The notes under the pieces were generated by a model that made no database searches, was not told where the DNA came from, and was given only the letters and a program-made list of their open reading frames with translations. Positions 1 to 8,844 of a stretch of DNA of 64,000 nucleotides are shown here, piece by piece (position 1 is the first letter of the stretch; each line of letters opens with the position of its first letter). Source of the DNA: Crocinitomicaceae bacterium (GTDB lineage: Bacteria > Bacteroidota > Bacteroidia > Flavobacteriales_D > Crocinitomicaceae). The stretch is taken from assembly GCA_023262855.1 (NCBI GenBank), contig JALQYQ010000068.1, forward strand, positions 1-64,000. Direction: 5' to 3'. The position numbers and the translations under genes are program-made.

Positions 1-2873
1 CCATTAGTCCATGTGTAAGTAGATGCTCCAGAACCAGATAGGGTAACTGCCGTTCCAGCACAAACTGTTTGATCAACGCCAGCATTTACAGTTGGTAGTG
101 GGTTTACAGTAATGGTAGCAACATCAGTGTTCGTACAGCCAGTTGCAGTTATAGTACCTGTAACCGTATATGTAGTTGTTGCAGCTGGAGTGAAAGCAAC
201 GCCATTTGTGATTCCTCCAGTCCAAGTATAAGTGGTTGCACCGTTTCCAGATAGGGTAACGGCAGTTCCAGCACATACCGTTTGGTCTGGGACAGCAATT
301 ACAGGTAAAGGATTAATAGTGACAACAAAAGTTGCAGTACATGCAGGTCCAGGAACTGCTGGAGAAGTATAAGTTACAGTATAGGTTCCAACTGTTGATG
401 CAGCAATATTAATTACACCTGTAGATGCATTAATCGATAAACCTGCAGTTGAAGAATATGTTCCACCCGTAGGACCTGTAATTGTCGGTGAAGGATTGGA
501 TGCATTTTTACAATAAGCAGCTTGTGGATAAGACAGTGTAGGTGGGCCAACAAAAGTACCAGAGACCGTTTTTGGACAACCATTTGCATCTTGAACTTGG
601 AAAGAGAAGGCCTGACCAGTTGTTAAACCATTGATTACAATTGTACCACCATTCGAACACGTTGTGTTTCCAAAACTAGCATTTGCTGGTGTTAACGAAC
701 CCGCAACAACACTAAATTGAGAACCATTAACTGCAGGCAAACCGCCTGAAATGGTTGCCGTAACCGTTGTACATGTCTGAGTGAAAGGAGATAAAATTTG
801 CGGTAAATATTGAACTGCATAAGGTGTTCCTAAATCATAACATGGAACAGATGTATTTACATAACTATACGTTCCAGTCGCGATTGAATACATTGTGATT
901 GGAACATAATAAATTGTATTATTTGTAAATGTTCCAGCAGGGAATGAATTCAACATTGCTTGGTCATTAATATCATTCAAATCATAGTCACTAACAATTC
1001 CTAACAAACAAGGATCATTTGCCACATCTTGTGTTGCAGATGGAACAAGTCCAACTGATGGAGGACAAGAATAGATTAACCATGAAACACCAGGGTCATA
1101 TATTGGACCTGGAGGATTGTTTGCGATTGCAGGATCAGTCCAATCGTTGTTAGTTTGAATATCAATTACATCACCATAGCATAAAACATAATTGTTATTA
1201 CTTACACCAATAATATCAGCAGTGAACGTTCCAATTTCAGCAGCACAACCACACGAAGCCGGCGCAGTAAAATTGATTAGTTGTGTACAAGCTAAATCGG
1301 CAGTAAAATAAACTTCAACCGTAGCGGCAGAACCATCTGAAATGGCATTTGTAATGTTATAATTGTACGTTGTTCCATTTACGAATGGTGGGTTAAACGT
1401 TTGGGTGTAGGTACCAGTTGCTGTAGTAACTTCTACCACCAATGTTCCTGTTGCTGGCGCATTGGAGTATTGAACCGTTCCACTAACTGGGAAGGTGTTG
1501 TTTGGTTGACACGCACCTATATTCGCTGTGAAATTGTTAATTAAACATGTACAGTTTACACCGGGACCAACAACTACTGTGTTTGTTGTGACACAGTTGA
1601 CATTATCCGTAACCGTTACTGTATATGTTCCGGCTGGCAAATTTGATACTGTATTACTTGCAGCGGTACTATTCATTGTTGAACCGACAACCGTTCCAGA
1701 TGAATTTGTCCAAACATAATCCCAAGGAGATGCTCCCGTACCGTGAGTGGCTGTTACAGAACCATTTGTGCCACCTATACAAGTAACTGGAACTGCTGAC
1801 ATTGTTGGTGCTGTACAGCAAATTTGTACAGCATTGAAATTAGTAGTCGCATCATCGATACAAGCTGGACTTGACCAACTTCCAGATTCACCATCTCCGG
1901 AAGTATTGACAGCCACCGATAAACTTGTCCCTGGAGCGCAAGATGAGGAAACAGTTTGTGTCCAACAAAAAGTCCAAGTACAGCCTGTTCCATTACAGTC
2001 GTCACCAAAATTATCACCTGGGGCTGTTCCGTTTGAAGTTGTTTCAAAATAAAAACCTGGTTGGTTCCAGTTGGTTCCATTTACCGTTCCAATTCCTGAA
2101 GGAAAAAAGTACCATGCTCCATCAAAACCTGGTCCTGGAATATTTTGACTCGTAGCCGCAGGTGTAGCACCAGTAATTGTTCCAGTCCATCCTGGCCCCA
2201 TTGAAATTTGTACTCCATGGAACCAGTTAGTATTTTGTTGAGACCAGCCATTTACAGTGTAACAGAATTGAACTGTTTGCCCTGGTGAATAACCACCGTT
2301 AACTGGAGCGGGATTGGCAGTTAACGTTGAATTTAACAAACAATCATTACAATCTGTGTCATTATCCACGGCAAGGGTAAAACTTGCGTCCGTTAAAGTC
2401 GTTGTATTACCACTCACTTGGATGTAATAAGTTTGACCAACTGTTAATTGTGTTACAACTAAAGTTCCACTACCTCCTGCTGGAACTGTCAAACATCCAC
2501 GGCCTAATAAGTTACCACATGTACCACTGTAAACACCCACATTCGCATTCGGAAAGTTTGAGATATTAATATTTCCAGTTGTTCCTGAAGCAACAAAAGA
2601 ATACCAAGTGTCTAATGCAAACGTTTGCATATTTCCACCACCTGTGCATTGTGTTTGATAAACATATGGACTTGCAGCCGTTGCACCAACCGTCGATTGG
2701 TTTGTTAAAGTAACAGGCGCACCATTTTGTAGCCCAGCAGTACAAGCTCCAGGTGTTGGAAGTGTTCCTAAACTTATGGCTCCAGAACAGTTATCATTAG
2801 CTGGTTGTGCGAATGCACTGAATGCTGAAAAAACAGCAAAAGTCCATTGAAAGAGTTGAATTTTCAAGTTCAT
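1..2873 (-). CDS. Large secreted PPC/SprB/Ig-like repeat protein, 3' end beyond the window
   Basis: An open frame runs without a stop from the ATG at 2873 to the left edge, giving about 957 residues of a longer protein. Residues 1-22 form a signal peptide ending AFAQ. The mature protein begins PANDNCSGAI, typical of Bacteroidota surface proteins, and is followed by a PPC-like beta domain (DTWYSFVA near residue 90). A SprB-like repeat lies mid-protein (GGTNGSVTATHG, then NLPAGTYTVTVTD). Near the left edge are Ig-like units with DQTVCAGTAVTLSG. Two such units are nearly identical in DNA (from 34 and from 247), a 213-bp or 71-codon period. Such proteins are usually exported by type IX secretion and act as adhesins or gliding-associated surface proteins; the expected C-terminal sorting domain lies outside the window. 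The start is 2 bp after the preceding gene, so the two are probably co-transcribed. Confidence 0.85.
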   Translation of the reverse strand, partial: MNLKIQLFQWTFAVFSAFSAFAQPANDNCSGAISLGTLPTPGACTAGLQNGAPVTLTNQSTVGATAASPYVYQTQCTGGGNMQTFALDTWYSFVASGTTGNINISNFPNANVGVYSGTCGNLLGRGCLTVPAGGSGTLVVTQLTVGQTYYIQVSGNTTTLTDASFTLAVDNDTDCNDCLLNSTLTANPAPVNGGYSPGQTVQFCYTVNGWSQQNTNWFHGVQISMGPGWTGTITGATPAATSQNIPGPGFDGAWYFFPSGIGTVNGTNWNQPGFYFETTSNGTAPGDNFGDDCNGTGCTWTFCWTQTVSSSCAPGTSLSVAVNTSGDGESGSWSSPACIDDATTNFNAVQICCTAPTMSAVPVTCIGGTNGSVTATHGTGASPWDYVWTNSSGTVVGSTMNSTAASNTVSNLPAGTYTVTVTDNVNCVTTNTVVVGPGVNCTCLINNFTANIGACQPNNTFPVSGTVQYSNAPATGTLVVEVTTATGTYTQTFNPPFVNGTTYNYNITNAISDGSAATVEVYFTADLACTQLINFTAPASCGCAAEIGTFTADIIGVSNNNYVLCYGDVIDIQTNNDWTDPAIANNPPGPIYDPGVSWLIYSCPPSVGLVPSATQDVANDPCLLGIVSDYDLNDINDQAMLNSFPAGTFTNNTIYYVPITMYSIATGTYSYVNTSVPCYDLGTPYAVQYLPQILSPFTQTCTTVTATISGGLPAVNGSQFSVVAGSLTPANASFGNTTCSNGGTIVINGLTTGQAFSFQVQDANGCPKTVSGTFVGPPTLSYPQAAYCKNASNPSPTITGPTGGTYSSTAGLSINASTGVINIAASTVGTYTVTYTSPAVPGPACTATFVVTINPLPVIAVPDQTVCAGTAVTLSGNGATTYTWTGGITNGVAFTPAATTTYTVTGTITATGCTNTDVATITVNPLPTVNAGVDQTVCAGTAVTLSGSGASTYTWTN

Positions 2874-2875
2874 AA

Positions 2876-3268
2876 TTACTGTTTATTAATATGGTTATAA
2901 TGGTAATATTCTTTTTCTGTTGGATACGCAGAATTGTCGAATCCTTTCATGATCATTCCCAAATCATTGATAGACCAAATGGCTTTGACATAATGCACAT
3001 TGTCCTCTATAAAACAACTAGGTGGGATAGTTAAACCTTTAGATGCTAATTCTTCTTTCGATTTCAATTCAACAACTGAACCATCATTCAATTCTAATAT
3101 GTTGCGTTTAGAGTTATAATAAGATCCACAAAGATCAGCGTGTAAAAACGCCTCTTTTATTTGTTCAAGTGAATAGGTGTTGCCCACTTTTGTGATTTCG
3201 AATGATTCCTGTGAAAATGCACAAAGCATAACAAGCATCATCACTGATGTTAGTAATAGTCTTTTCAT
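2876..3268 (-). CDS. Small exported protein of unknown function
   Basis: This 130-residue protein has an N-terminal signal peptide (MKRLLLTSVMMLVMLCAFS, cleavage probably before QESF). The mature part is hydrophilic with a few Tyr and Trp residues and no motif I recognise. It contains two cysteines, in DLCGSYY and PPSCFIED, that could pair in the periplasm. It lies 2 bp upstream of the giant repeat protein and 18 bp downstream of another small exported protein, all on the minus strand, so it is probably an accessory in the same transcript. That link is by position only. Confidence 0.75.
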   Translation of the reverse strand: MKRLLLTSVMMLVMLCAFSQESFEITKVGNTYSLEQIKEAFLHADLCGSYYNSKRNILELNDGSVVELKSKEELASKGLTIPPSCFIEDNVHYVKAIWSINDLGMIMKGFDNSAYPTEKEYYHYNHINKQ

Positions 3269-3286
3269 TTGTAAGTAGTTTGAGAG

Positions 3287-3502
3287 TTATTGCTTTTCAG
3301 CTGGTTCTTCTTCTTTTTTTGGAGATTCTTTTGACACAATAGGGCGAACAGGCTTTACGCGTTTGTCAATTTTATTGTGTTTCGAAATGTTTTCAACCTG
3401 TAAATTGGGCGTTGAAGTTTGCTTGTTTGTAGTTGGTGTTTTCTCTTGTCCGAAGGAGAATACGGACATGGCAAGACACCAAAGAAATAAGAAGTGTTTC
3501 AT
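3287..3502 (-). CDS. Short exported Lys/Pro-rich peptide
   Basis: This is a 71-residue product if the ATG at 3502 is used; a TTG two codons upstream is possible but less likely. Residues 1-19 (MKHFLFLWCLAMSVFSFGQ) are a clear signal peptide. The remainder is low-complexity and rich in Lys, Pro, Thr and Glu (KRVKPVRPIVSKESPKKEEEP) with no recognisable fold. A TATATTTG box lies about 30 bp upstream. It precedes two exported proteins on the same strand. It is a plausible gene because of the signal peptide and spacing; the function is unknown. Confidence 0.6.
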   Translation of the reverse strand: MKHFLFLWCLAMSVFSFGQEKTPTTNKQTSTPNLQVENISKHNKIDKRVKPVRPIVSKESPKKEEEPAEKQ

Positions 3503-3533
3503 AGTCAAGGTTTCACAATTTTCTAGTTTGACG

Positions 3534-3541
3534 CAAATATA
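3534..3541 (-). promoter_or_regulatory. Bacteroidota -7 promoter box
   Basis: The minus strand reads TATATTTG, matching TAnnTTTG, 31 bp before the ATG at 3502. No TTG at 19 bp is visible, so only half of the consensus is supported. It would drive the small exported genes and the repeat protein. Confidence 0.4.
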
Positions 3542-3629
3542 TTAAAATGGTTGCCAAAACCGAAAGAAAAAAGTTAGAAAACTATTGAATTATAAAATAA
3601 TTTGTTAGGAAAGTAACATTCTAATAGCT

Positions 3630-5465
3630 TTAAAGCTCATCCTCTTCAGTTATGTTTTGATCTCCTCGAATTGTTCTAAAACGTTTTCGAGCCTCAACGG
3701 AATACAAACTACCTTTAAAATTGAAGAGTAAAGTTTTATAATATTCAGCAGCTTTTTCTTTATTATTCATATGATTTTCATAAATATCACCTAATTGAAA
3801 AAGCGCATCATCGGCCAAAATATCTTCTCCATTATATTTTAACAATTCCTCAAGGAACGCAATAGCTTCTGTCCATTTACCTTGGTCCTGCATTGCCTTG
3901 GATTTTCGAATCAAAATTTCATCTCCTAAACTATGATAGGGGTATGTTTTAATTATGCTATCATACAACACAAAGGCCTCTTCATATCGATGTTGCTCGA
4001 CCAATAAATCGCCGTTTGCAAACCAAGTCATTGCTTGGTAATTACTATCGAGCCCAAAATTATCTGTTATTAAAATTGATAATTTCAATGCGTCGTTCGC
4101 AATCAGTTTAGAAGTTGATTCTTTTAAAACACTCAATTGTGACTGTGCAAAATCAAATTCACCGTCGTAGTAAAAAATTCTAGCGTTTTTAAATTTTGCT
4201 TCGTGTCCAATTGGTTCAAATTTGAAATCGGTCTCAATCTGCATGTAGTATAAAGATGCTTCCCAAATATCACCATGAAGAACATGGATATCAGCTAATT
4301 CCATCTTTACTTCACTTTTTTGCATGTCCGTTAAACCTGGAATAGTTAAAGCTTGCGTCAAAGTGGATATCGCATCTTGAGCTTGATTGGCATAAAAGGC
4401 TTGGATATGACACATTTCAATAATCAAAGAAATGGATGAACGCTTTTTACCAATTCTATCAATTGTTGTTTTATATTCTAAGAGAGTAACATCAAGTTCC
4501 TCCTTACTATAATTGCGATTGGTAGTTACCTCCAGAAAACGTGTGTTTAATAAAGCAGTTTCAGCTTGATAATAATACAATTGTTCGGTACCTAAATTCG
4601 TTACATATTTGAAGCATTTTCGAGCCGTTTCATACTCTTTATTTTCGACACAGATTCTACCAAGATCTAATACACGACGTCCCTGTTCATTCAATCGTTT
4701 ATCCAACGCTTGCATTTGAGTTAATGCACCTGAAAAATTTCTTTTTTGAATAAATAACCAAACTAACATTTCAGAATAAACTGATACGTCAGGTTTTTTC
4801 TGAATTCGTTCAAGTAATGCGTTTTTTAATAAGTCATACTCTTTAGATTCGTCAGCACTGAAATCGATTTGACGACTTAACAAACTTTGAATTGAACTTG
4901 CGTAACTAGAATGAAAATCCAATAAATCCAAGTATTCAGCAATCATTTTTTCTTTTTGCCCTGTTGCTCCGTATAGCTCAGCAAATTGAAAATGAAGTGG
5001 GTAGGTTCCTTTCAGTAACTTTCTACCTTTTTCAATAGTTGTCAATGCTAAATCATTTCTACCTTTTGCCTTGAAAGCATTGAATAACGAAATTATAGAA
5101 TTTGGATCAGTTTGTAAATCATCGATTAATGATGCATACAATTTTTGTGCTTTTTCGGGTTCCTGATTTTCTTCGTAAAACTGACCAAGCATTACCTGAT
5201 ATTCGAGATCATTACGATTCGAACTACATTGTTTTTTTAGAATTTTTTCAGCTTCCTTTTTGTCATTCGTTTGAATTAAACACTCATAATAGCGCAAAAA
5301 ATTAAATTTTGAAGGGTCTTTATCGAATAGTTTGACGTAATAAATTTTGGCTTTATCAAAATCACCCGAGGAATAATAATGTTGAGCTAACTGCAAATCC
5401 GTATCCACTTGTGCTTGAACAGCAAAAGATGAGAAAACGATTAGAAATAGCACCCAACTACGCAT
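3630..5465 (-). CDS. Exported tetratricopeptide-repeat protein
   Basis: This 611-residue protein has a signal peptide (MRSWVLFLIVFSSFAVQAQ). The mature protein is built of TPR-type helical hairpins: at the N terminus AQHYYSSGDFDKAKIYYVKL and GQFYEENQEPEKAQKLYASL, and near the C terminus DDALFQLGDIYENHMNNKE with KAAEYYKTLL. TPR proteins are protein-binding scaffolds; this one should sit in the periplasm or at the outer membrane. Its start directly abuts the stop of the upstream lipoprotein gene with no gap, so the two are translated from one mRNA and may form a complex. The partner is unknown. It ends PFAM-unremarkably in an acidic tail (ITEEDEL). Confidence 0.85.
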   Translation of the reverse strand: MRSWVLFLIVFSSFAVQAQVDTDLQLAQHYYSSGDFDKAKIYYVKLFDKDPSKFNFLRYYECLIQTNDKKEAEKILKKQCSSNRNDLEYQVMLGQFYEENQEPEKAQKLYASLIDDLQTDPNSIISLFNAFKAKGRNDLALTTIEKGRKLLKGTYPLHFQFAELYGATGQKEKMIAEYLDLLDFHSSYASSIQSLLSRQIDFSADESKEYDLLKNALLERIQKKPDVSVYSEMLVWLFIQKRNFSGALTQMQALDKRLNEQGRRVLDLGRICVENKEYETARKCFKYVTNLGTEQLYYYQAETALLNTRFLEVTTNRNYSKEELDVTLLEYKTTIDRIGKKRSSISLIIEMCHIQAFYANQAQDAISTLTQALTIPGLTDMQKSEVKMELADIHVLHGDIWEASLYYMQIETDFKFEPIGHEAKFKNARIFYYDGEFDFAQSQLSVLKESTSKLIANDALKLSILITDNFGLDSNYQAMTWFANGDLLVEQHRYEEAFVLYDSIIKTYPYHSLGDEILIRKSKAMQDQGKWTEAIAFLEELLKYNGEDILADDALFQLGDIYENHMNNKEKAAEYYKTLLFNFKGSLYSVEARKRFRTIRGDQNITEEDEL

Positions 5466-6029
5466 TTATTTCACTGGTTTTTTTTGATTCATTTTTTGAT
5501 TCATAACTTCAATTGAGAAATCATACAATTCCTTGTGAAGTCGATGAAAAGTTTCCATTGTTTTCGTTTTTTCCTTCACGTATTCTGTTAGAATTTTGCG
5601 CAATTGGTCAACCTTTCCTTTTTCAAAATCAATATACTCTTGGTATTTCGTTCGATCACCATTTTGATTTTGAATATCTGTCTTTAGGTTGTTTAATGTC
5701 AATCGCTCCTCTTTTATTCCTTTTTTAACAGTAGAATAGCTTCTGCTTAAAGGTCCAAGATTTCTTCTCATCACTTTATAAGCGTCCATCTTTTTACCTA
5801 AAGCCATGTCTATAGTATCCGAATAATAATTGTTTTTAATTCTTAACTCAACACCATTTGTTGCAACACGAAGGGCAGCAATAGTGTCTATTTCATTCTC
5901 AAGCATCACTTTTTCGATACTATCAAGTGAGGAATTCATGGATTTAATTGCTTCCAAATGCTTTGCGCTGTTGTTGCTAGAACAAGCGATTAGTGCGACG
6001 CACGTTAGAACAAATAAAACGTATTTCAT
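5466..6029 (-). CDS. Coiled-coil lipoprotein of unknown function
   Basis: This 187-residue protein has a lipobox: a hydrophobic leader ending LIACSSN, so Cys16 is the probable lipidation site. The rest is predicted to be mostly helical with heptad-like charged stretches (VKKGIKEERLTLNNLKTDIQ and later FEKGKVDQLRKILTEYV), suggesting a coiled coil, and has a Lys-rich C terminus. The next gene, the exported TPR protein, starts at the very next base, so both probably act together at the cell envelope. I do not recognise a family. Confidence 0.75.
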   Translation of the reverse strand: MKYVLFVLTCVALIACSSNNSAKHLEAIKSMNSSLDSIEKVMLENEIDTIAALRVATNGVELRIKNNYYSDTIDMALGKKMDAYKVMRRNLGPLSRSYSTVKKGIKEERLTLNNLKTDIQNQNGDRTKYQEYIDFEKGKVDQLRKILTEYVKEKTKTMETFHRLHKELYDFSIEVMNQKMNQKKPVK

Positions 6030-6104
6030 ACAGTTTAAATTTTAATAAAAATACAATGAGATTCAATAATAAAAAGTATCGCACTGATTTATTAACGAAA
6101 ATTT

Positions 6105-6132
6105 ACAAAAAAGCCGCTAGTGAAAGCGGCTT
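6105..6132 (-). terminator. Rho-independent terminator of serS
   Basis: An 8-bp GC-rich stem (6111-6118 with 6125-6132, AAGCCGCT/AGCGGCTT) with a 6-nt loop is followed on the minus strand by a run of six T. It starts 5 bp after the serS stop codon. Confidence 0.85.
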
Positions 6133-6136
6133 CTTA

Positions 6137-7408
6137 TTAGTTAATTATATCGAATCCAGTGAATTTTCTTAAAGCTTCAGGAATAACAATTCCTTCTGGA
6201 GTTTGATGATTTTCCATCAAGGCTGCAACTATTCTTGGAAGTGCTAGGGCTGAACCATTCAATGTGTGGCAAAGCTGGTTTTTCTTATCCGCATTTTTAA
6301 ATCGCAATTTTAAACGATTTGCTTGGAAGGTGTCAAAACGAGAACAAGAACTAACTTCTAACCATTTGTCTTGTGCTGCAGAATAAACTTCAAAATCATA
6401 CGTCAAGGCTGATGCAAATCCAGTATCACCTCCACACAAGCGAAGAATTCGGTATTGTAGTCCTAGTTTTTCAAGTAATCCTTTGACATGTTCCAACATT
6501 TCTTCAAGCGCTTTTGCAGTATTTGTTGGATGTTCAATTCGCACGATTTCAACTTTGTCAAATTGATGCAAACGATTTAATCCGCGAACGTCCTTACCAT
6601 AAGAACCAGCCTCTCTTCTGAAACACGGCGTGTAACCTGTTAATTTAATTGAGAAATCTTCTGATGGTAAAATTACATCACGGTAAATGTTAGTCAATGG
6701 AACTTCTGCAGTTGGAATCATGTAGAAATCATCGACTTGCATGTGATACATTTGGCCTTCTTTGTCAGGTAATTGTCCTGTTCCATATGCACTAGCTTCG
6801 TTTACCATCAAAGGTGGAATGAATTCTTCATAACCCGCTTTTTCAGCTTCTTCCAAGAAGAAAGAAATCAATGCACGTTGTAATTTTGCACCTTTACCTC
6901 TATAAAAAGGAAATCCAGCACCCGTAACTTTTACGCCAAGTTCAAAATCTATTAAGTCATATTTCTTTGCTAAATCCCAATGAGCAAGTGGTTCGAAATC
7001 GTAAGTTCTTTTTTCTCCAAATTCAAAAACTGTCTCGTTGTCGAGTTCATTTTTTCCTGCAGGAACTAATTCATTTGGTACATTTGGAATTGTATAAAGC
7101 AATTGAGTAATCTCTTTTTCGTACTCGTCAACTTTTGCTTTTAATTCTGCTTCTTTATTTTTTAAATCTGCTGTTTTCGCTTTAGCTGCATTTGCTTCAT
7201 CTTGCTTACCTTGCTTGAATAAATCGCCAATTTCTTTTGCTAATACATTCAATTCAGCAGAAATGGATTCTAACGAAGTTTTAGCCGATCTCCAATTAGC
7301 ATCTGCTGCTAAGATTTGATCCAACGTTTCTGTAACGTCTAAATTTCGTTTCTTTAGCCCTTCAATAATGGCTTCTTTTTCTGTTCGAATGCGGGTAATT
7401 TCAAGCAT
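6137..7408 (-). CDS. serS: Seryl-tRNA synthetase
   Basis: SerS charges tRNA-Ser with serine in the cytoplasm (class II aminoacyl-tRNA synthetase). The 423-residue length is normal. Residues 1-110 form the N-terminal helical hairpin that contacts the tRNA long arm (Lys/Glu-rich coiled coil with KQGKQDEANAAKAKTADL). The catalytic core shows class II motif 2 at residues 263-266 (FRRE, followed by AGSYGKDVRGLNRLHQF) and motif 3 near residues 385-392 (GSALALPR, with the ATP-binding Arg392). It stands between two terminators, so it is transcribed alone. Confidence 0.97.
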   Translation of the reverse strand: MLEITRIRTEKEAIIEGLKKRNLDVTETLDQILAADANWRSAKTSLESISAELNVLAKEIGDLFKQGKQDEANAAKAKTADLKNKEAELKAKVDEYEKEITQLLYTIPNVPNELVPAGKNELDNETVFEFGEKRTYDFEPLAHWDLAKKYDLIDFELGVKVTGAGFPFYRGKGAKLQRALISFFLEEAEKAGYEEFIPPLMVNEASAYGTGQLPDKEGQMYHMQVDDFYMIPTAEVPLTNIYRDVILPSEDFSIKLTGYTPCFRREAGSYGKDVRGLNRLHQFDKVEIVRIEHPTNTAKALEEMLEHVKGLLEKLGLQYRILRLCGGDTGFASALTYDFEVYSAAQDKWLEVSSCSRFDTFQANRLKLRFKNADKKNQLCHTLNGSALALPRIVAALMENHQTPEGIVIPEALRKFTGFDIIN

Positions 7409-7530
7409 CTTTACTATTTTTTATGTATGCGAATTTAATAATTAAATAGAACTTAAGGCTTTCTATAATGCCATTTATTTCCATTCCTTTTTTATAAACT
7501 AGAATGTGCTCGTTACAAATGTTGAGGCAC

Positions 7531-7568
7531 AAAAAAAGGCGAGCCTCACAATTATGAGACTCGCCTTT
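7531..7568 (-). terminator. Rho-independent terminator of rplU-rpmA
   Basis: The 9-bp stem AAAGGCGAG (7535-7543) pairs with CTCGCCTTT (7560-7568) and extends inward through CTCA/TGAG after one mismatch. On the minus strand it is followed by seven T. It lies 18 bp past the rpmA stop. Confidence 0.85.
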
Positions 7569-7586
7569 AAAATTGTATATCAATTC

Positions 7587-7856
7587 TTATGCTTCAGCAG
7601 CCTCAAATGGAACTACCGATACAAACGAACGATTATCTTTTTTCTTACGGAATTCTACTTGACCGTCAACTAAAGCATATAACGTGTGGTCTTTTCCAAT
7701 TCCAACGTTAGCTCCTGGGTGGTGCTGAGTTCCTCTTTGACGAATAATGATGTTACCAGCAATTGCTGCTTGACCACCAAAAATCTTAACACCTAATCTC
7801 TTACTGTGAGATTCACGACCGTTTTTCGAACTACCGACTCCTTTTTTATGTGCCAT
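7587..7856 (-). CDS. rpmA: 50S ribosomal protein L27
   Basis: L27 is a small basic protein whose N-terminal tail reaches the peptidyl transferase centre of the 50S subunit. The 89-residue product begins [20 protein letters not shown], the characteristic L27 N terminus, and contains the core [15 protein letters not shown] and GKDHTLYAL. There is no cleavable N-terminal extension of the Firmicutes kind. It lies 41 bp downstream of rplU, the usual L21-L27 pair, and the operon ends at the hairpin 7531-7568. Confidence 0.98.
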   Translation of the reverse strand: MAHKKGVGSSKNGRESHSKRLGVKIFGGQAAIAGNIIIRQRGTQHHPGANVGIGKDHTLYALVDGQVEFRKKKDNRSFVSVVPFEAAEA

Positions 7857-7897
7857 TGTTTCTAAATTTTAACTCCAATTAGATTGGAAAGTTCTTA

Positions 7898-8209
7898 TTA
7901 AGCTTTAATGTCTTTAATGGTAATCGAAGTAAAACTTTGACGATGTCCATTTTTCTTTTTGTAACCTTTTCTTCTTTTCTTTCTGAAAACGATTACTTTA
8001 TCACCTTTAACGTGATCCAAAACTTCTGCAGTTACCGAAGCACCTGCTATAGCTGGGGCGCCAACATTGATCTTTCCACCGTTGTCAACCAAAAGAACGC
8101 GATCGAATTCGATTTTTGCTCCTTTTTCTGCTGCCAATCTGTGAACAAAGATTTTTTGGTCTTTTTGCACTTTAAACTGCTGCCCTGCTATCTCTACAAT
8201 TGCGTACAT
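7898..8209 (-). CDS. rplU: 50S ribosomal protein L21
   Basis: L21 binds 23S rRNA early in 50S assembly. The 103-residue product starts [18 protein letters not shown], a typical L21 N terminus, and has the conserved basic segment [18 protein letters not shown], which contacts rRNA. It is first gene of the rplU-rpmA operon. A perfect Bacteroidota promoter lies 40-70 bp upstream, giving a leader of roughly 35 nt, too short for a structured ribosomal-protein leader. Confidence 0.98.
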   Translation of the reverse strand: MYAIVEIAGQQFKVQKDQKIFVHRLAAEKGAKIEFDRVLLVDNGGKINVGAPAIAGASVTAEVLDHVKGDKVIVFRKKRRKGYKKKNGHRQSFTSITIKDIKA

Positions 8210-8248
8210 ATAGCTTGTTTTAAATTATTTTTCCTAAAATTCGGACGA

Positions 8249-8278
8249 CAAAGATAGCTAAAAAAGTTTACAACACAA
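8249..8278 (-). promoter_or_regulatory. Consensus Bacteroidota promoter for rplU-rpmA
   Basis: On the minus strand, TTG (8278-8276) is followed after exactly 19 nt by TATCTTTG (8256-8249). This fully matches the Bacteroidota housekeeping sigma consensus TTG-N19-TAnnTTTG, about 40 bp before the rplU ATG. Confidence 0.85.
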
Positions 8279-8424
8279 GAATGTTAGAACAAATTTTAAA
8301 TCTTCTACCTTCGAAACACGTGCAAATAGTACTTTTTCGCAAATTGTATGTCAAGTCTCATTCTAAAATCATACCTTTAATGACAAATTTAACTCAACAT
8401 AGTTTTCTTTAAATCTCTCGTCCT

Positions 8425-8844
8425 TTGACTAAGTTTATTATCTTTTCTTACTTTATTTTATCAACATTACAATTGAATGCTCAAATGGATTTGTCTGGTA
8501 CAATGGCGAATGAGCTAATTGAAAATTGTGGTTCGGAAAAACCTAAAAGTAGATCTTTCTTAAAATTGAGTAAATCAACCTCGAAATACAATCCATTCAC
8601 TTATCTTGCTGGTGGTCTCTTGTTTGTGTACCAAAATGTACTTTCTGAACAAATATCTGCGAATTGTAATTTTGAAATATCTTGCTCAGAATACACGAAG
8701 AGATGCATCAATGAATATGGATTGTTTAAAGGTACGCTGGTTGGTTTGCATCAATTGAGTTGCTGTTCACCCACAATATATAAAGATTATTGCGAGTTTC
8801 AAATTTCCGAAAATGGTAAGGTTAAAAATGAAGTTGTTAAATAA
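8425..8844 (+). CDS. Secreted or membrane-tethered YidD-like protein
   Basis: This 139-residue protein has a signal peptide (MTKFIIFSYFILSTLQLNAQ). The C-terminal half (about residues 65-125) matches the YidD/haemolytic-domain pattern: FVYQNVLS, then CNFEISCSEYTKRCINEYG, LFKGTLVGLHQL and a CC pair. The family CSEY core and its conserved Cys are present. YidD normally acts at the inner face of the inner membrane with YidC in membrane protein insertion; here a signal peptide and a linker precede it, so the site of action may differ. The start appears to be TTG at 8425, because an in-frame TAA lies at 8410 and no ATG intervenes. It overlaps the next gene by 17 bp and forms a three-gene plus-strand unit. 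Confidence 0.75.
   Translation: MTKFIIFSYFILSTLQLNAQMDLSGTMANELIENCGSEKPKSRSFLKLSKSTSKYNPFTYLAGGLLFVYQNVLSEQISANCNFEISCSEYTKRCINEYGLFKGTLVGLHQLSCCSPTIYKDYCEFQISENGKVKNEVVK

Noticed and set aside
1-290. CRISPR-like repetition at the left edge
   Set aside because: The period is 213 bp and a multiple of three inside an open coding frame, so it is protein repeats.
1528-2569. Plus-strand open frames opposite the repeat adhesin
   Set aside because: They are Val/Thr/Pro-rich shadows of the minus-strand Ig-like gene and have no leader, motif or spacing of a real gene.
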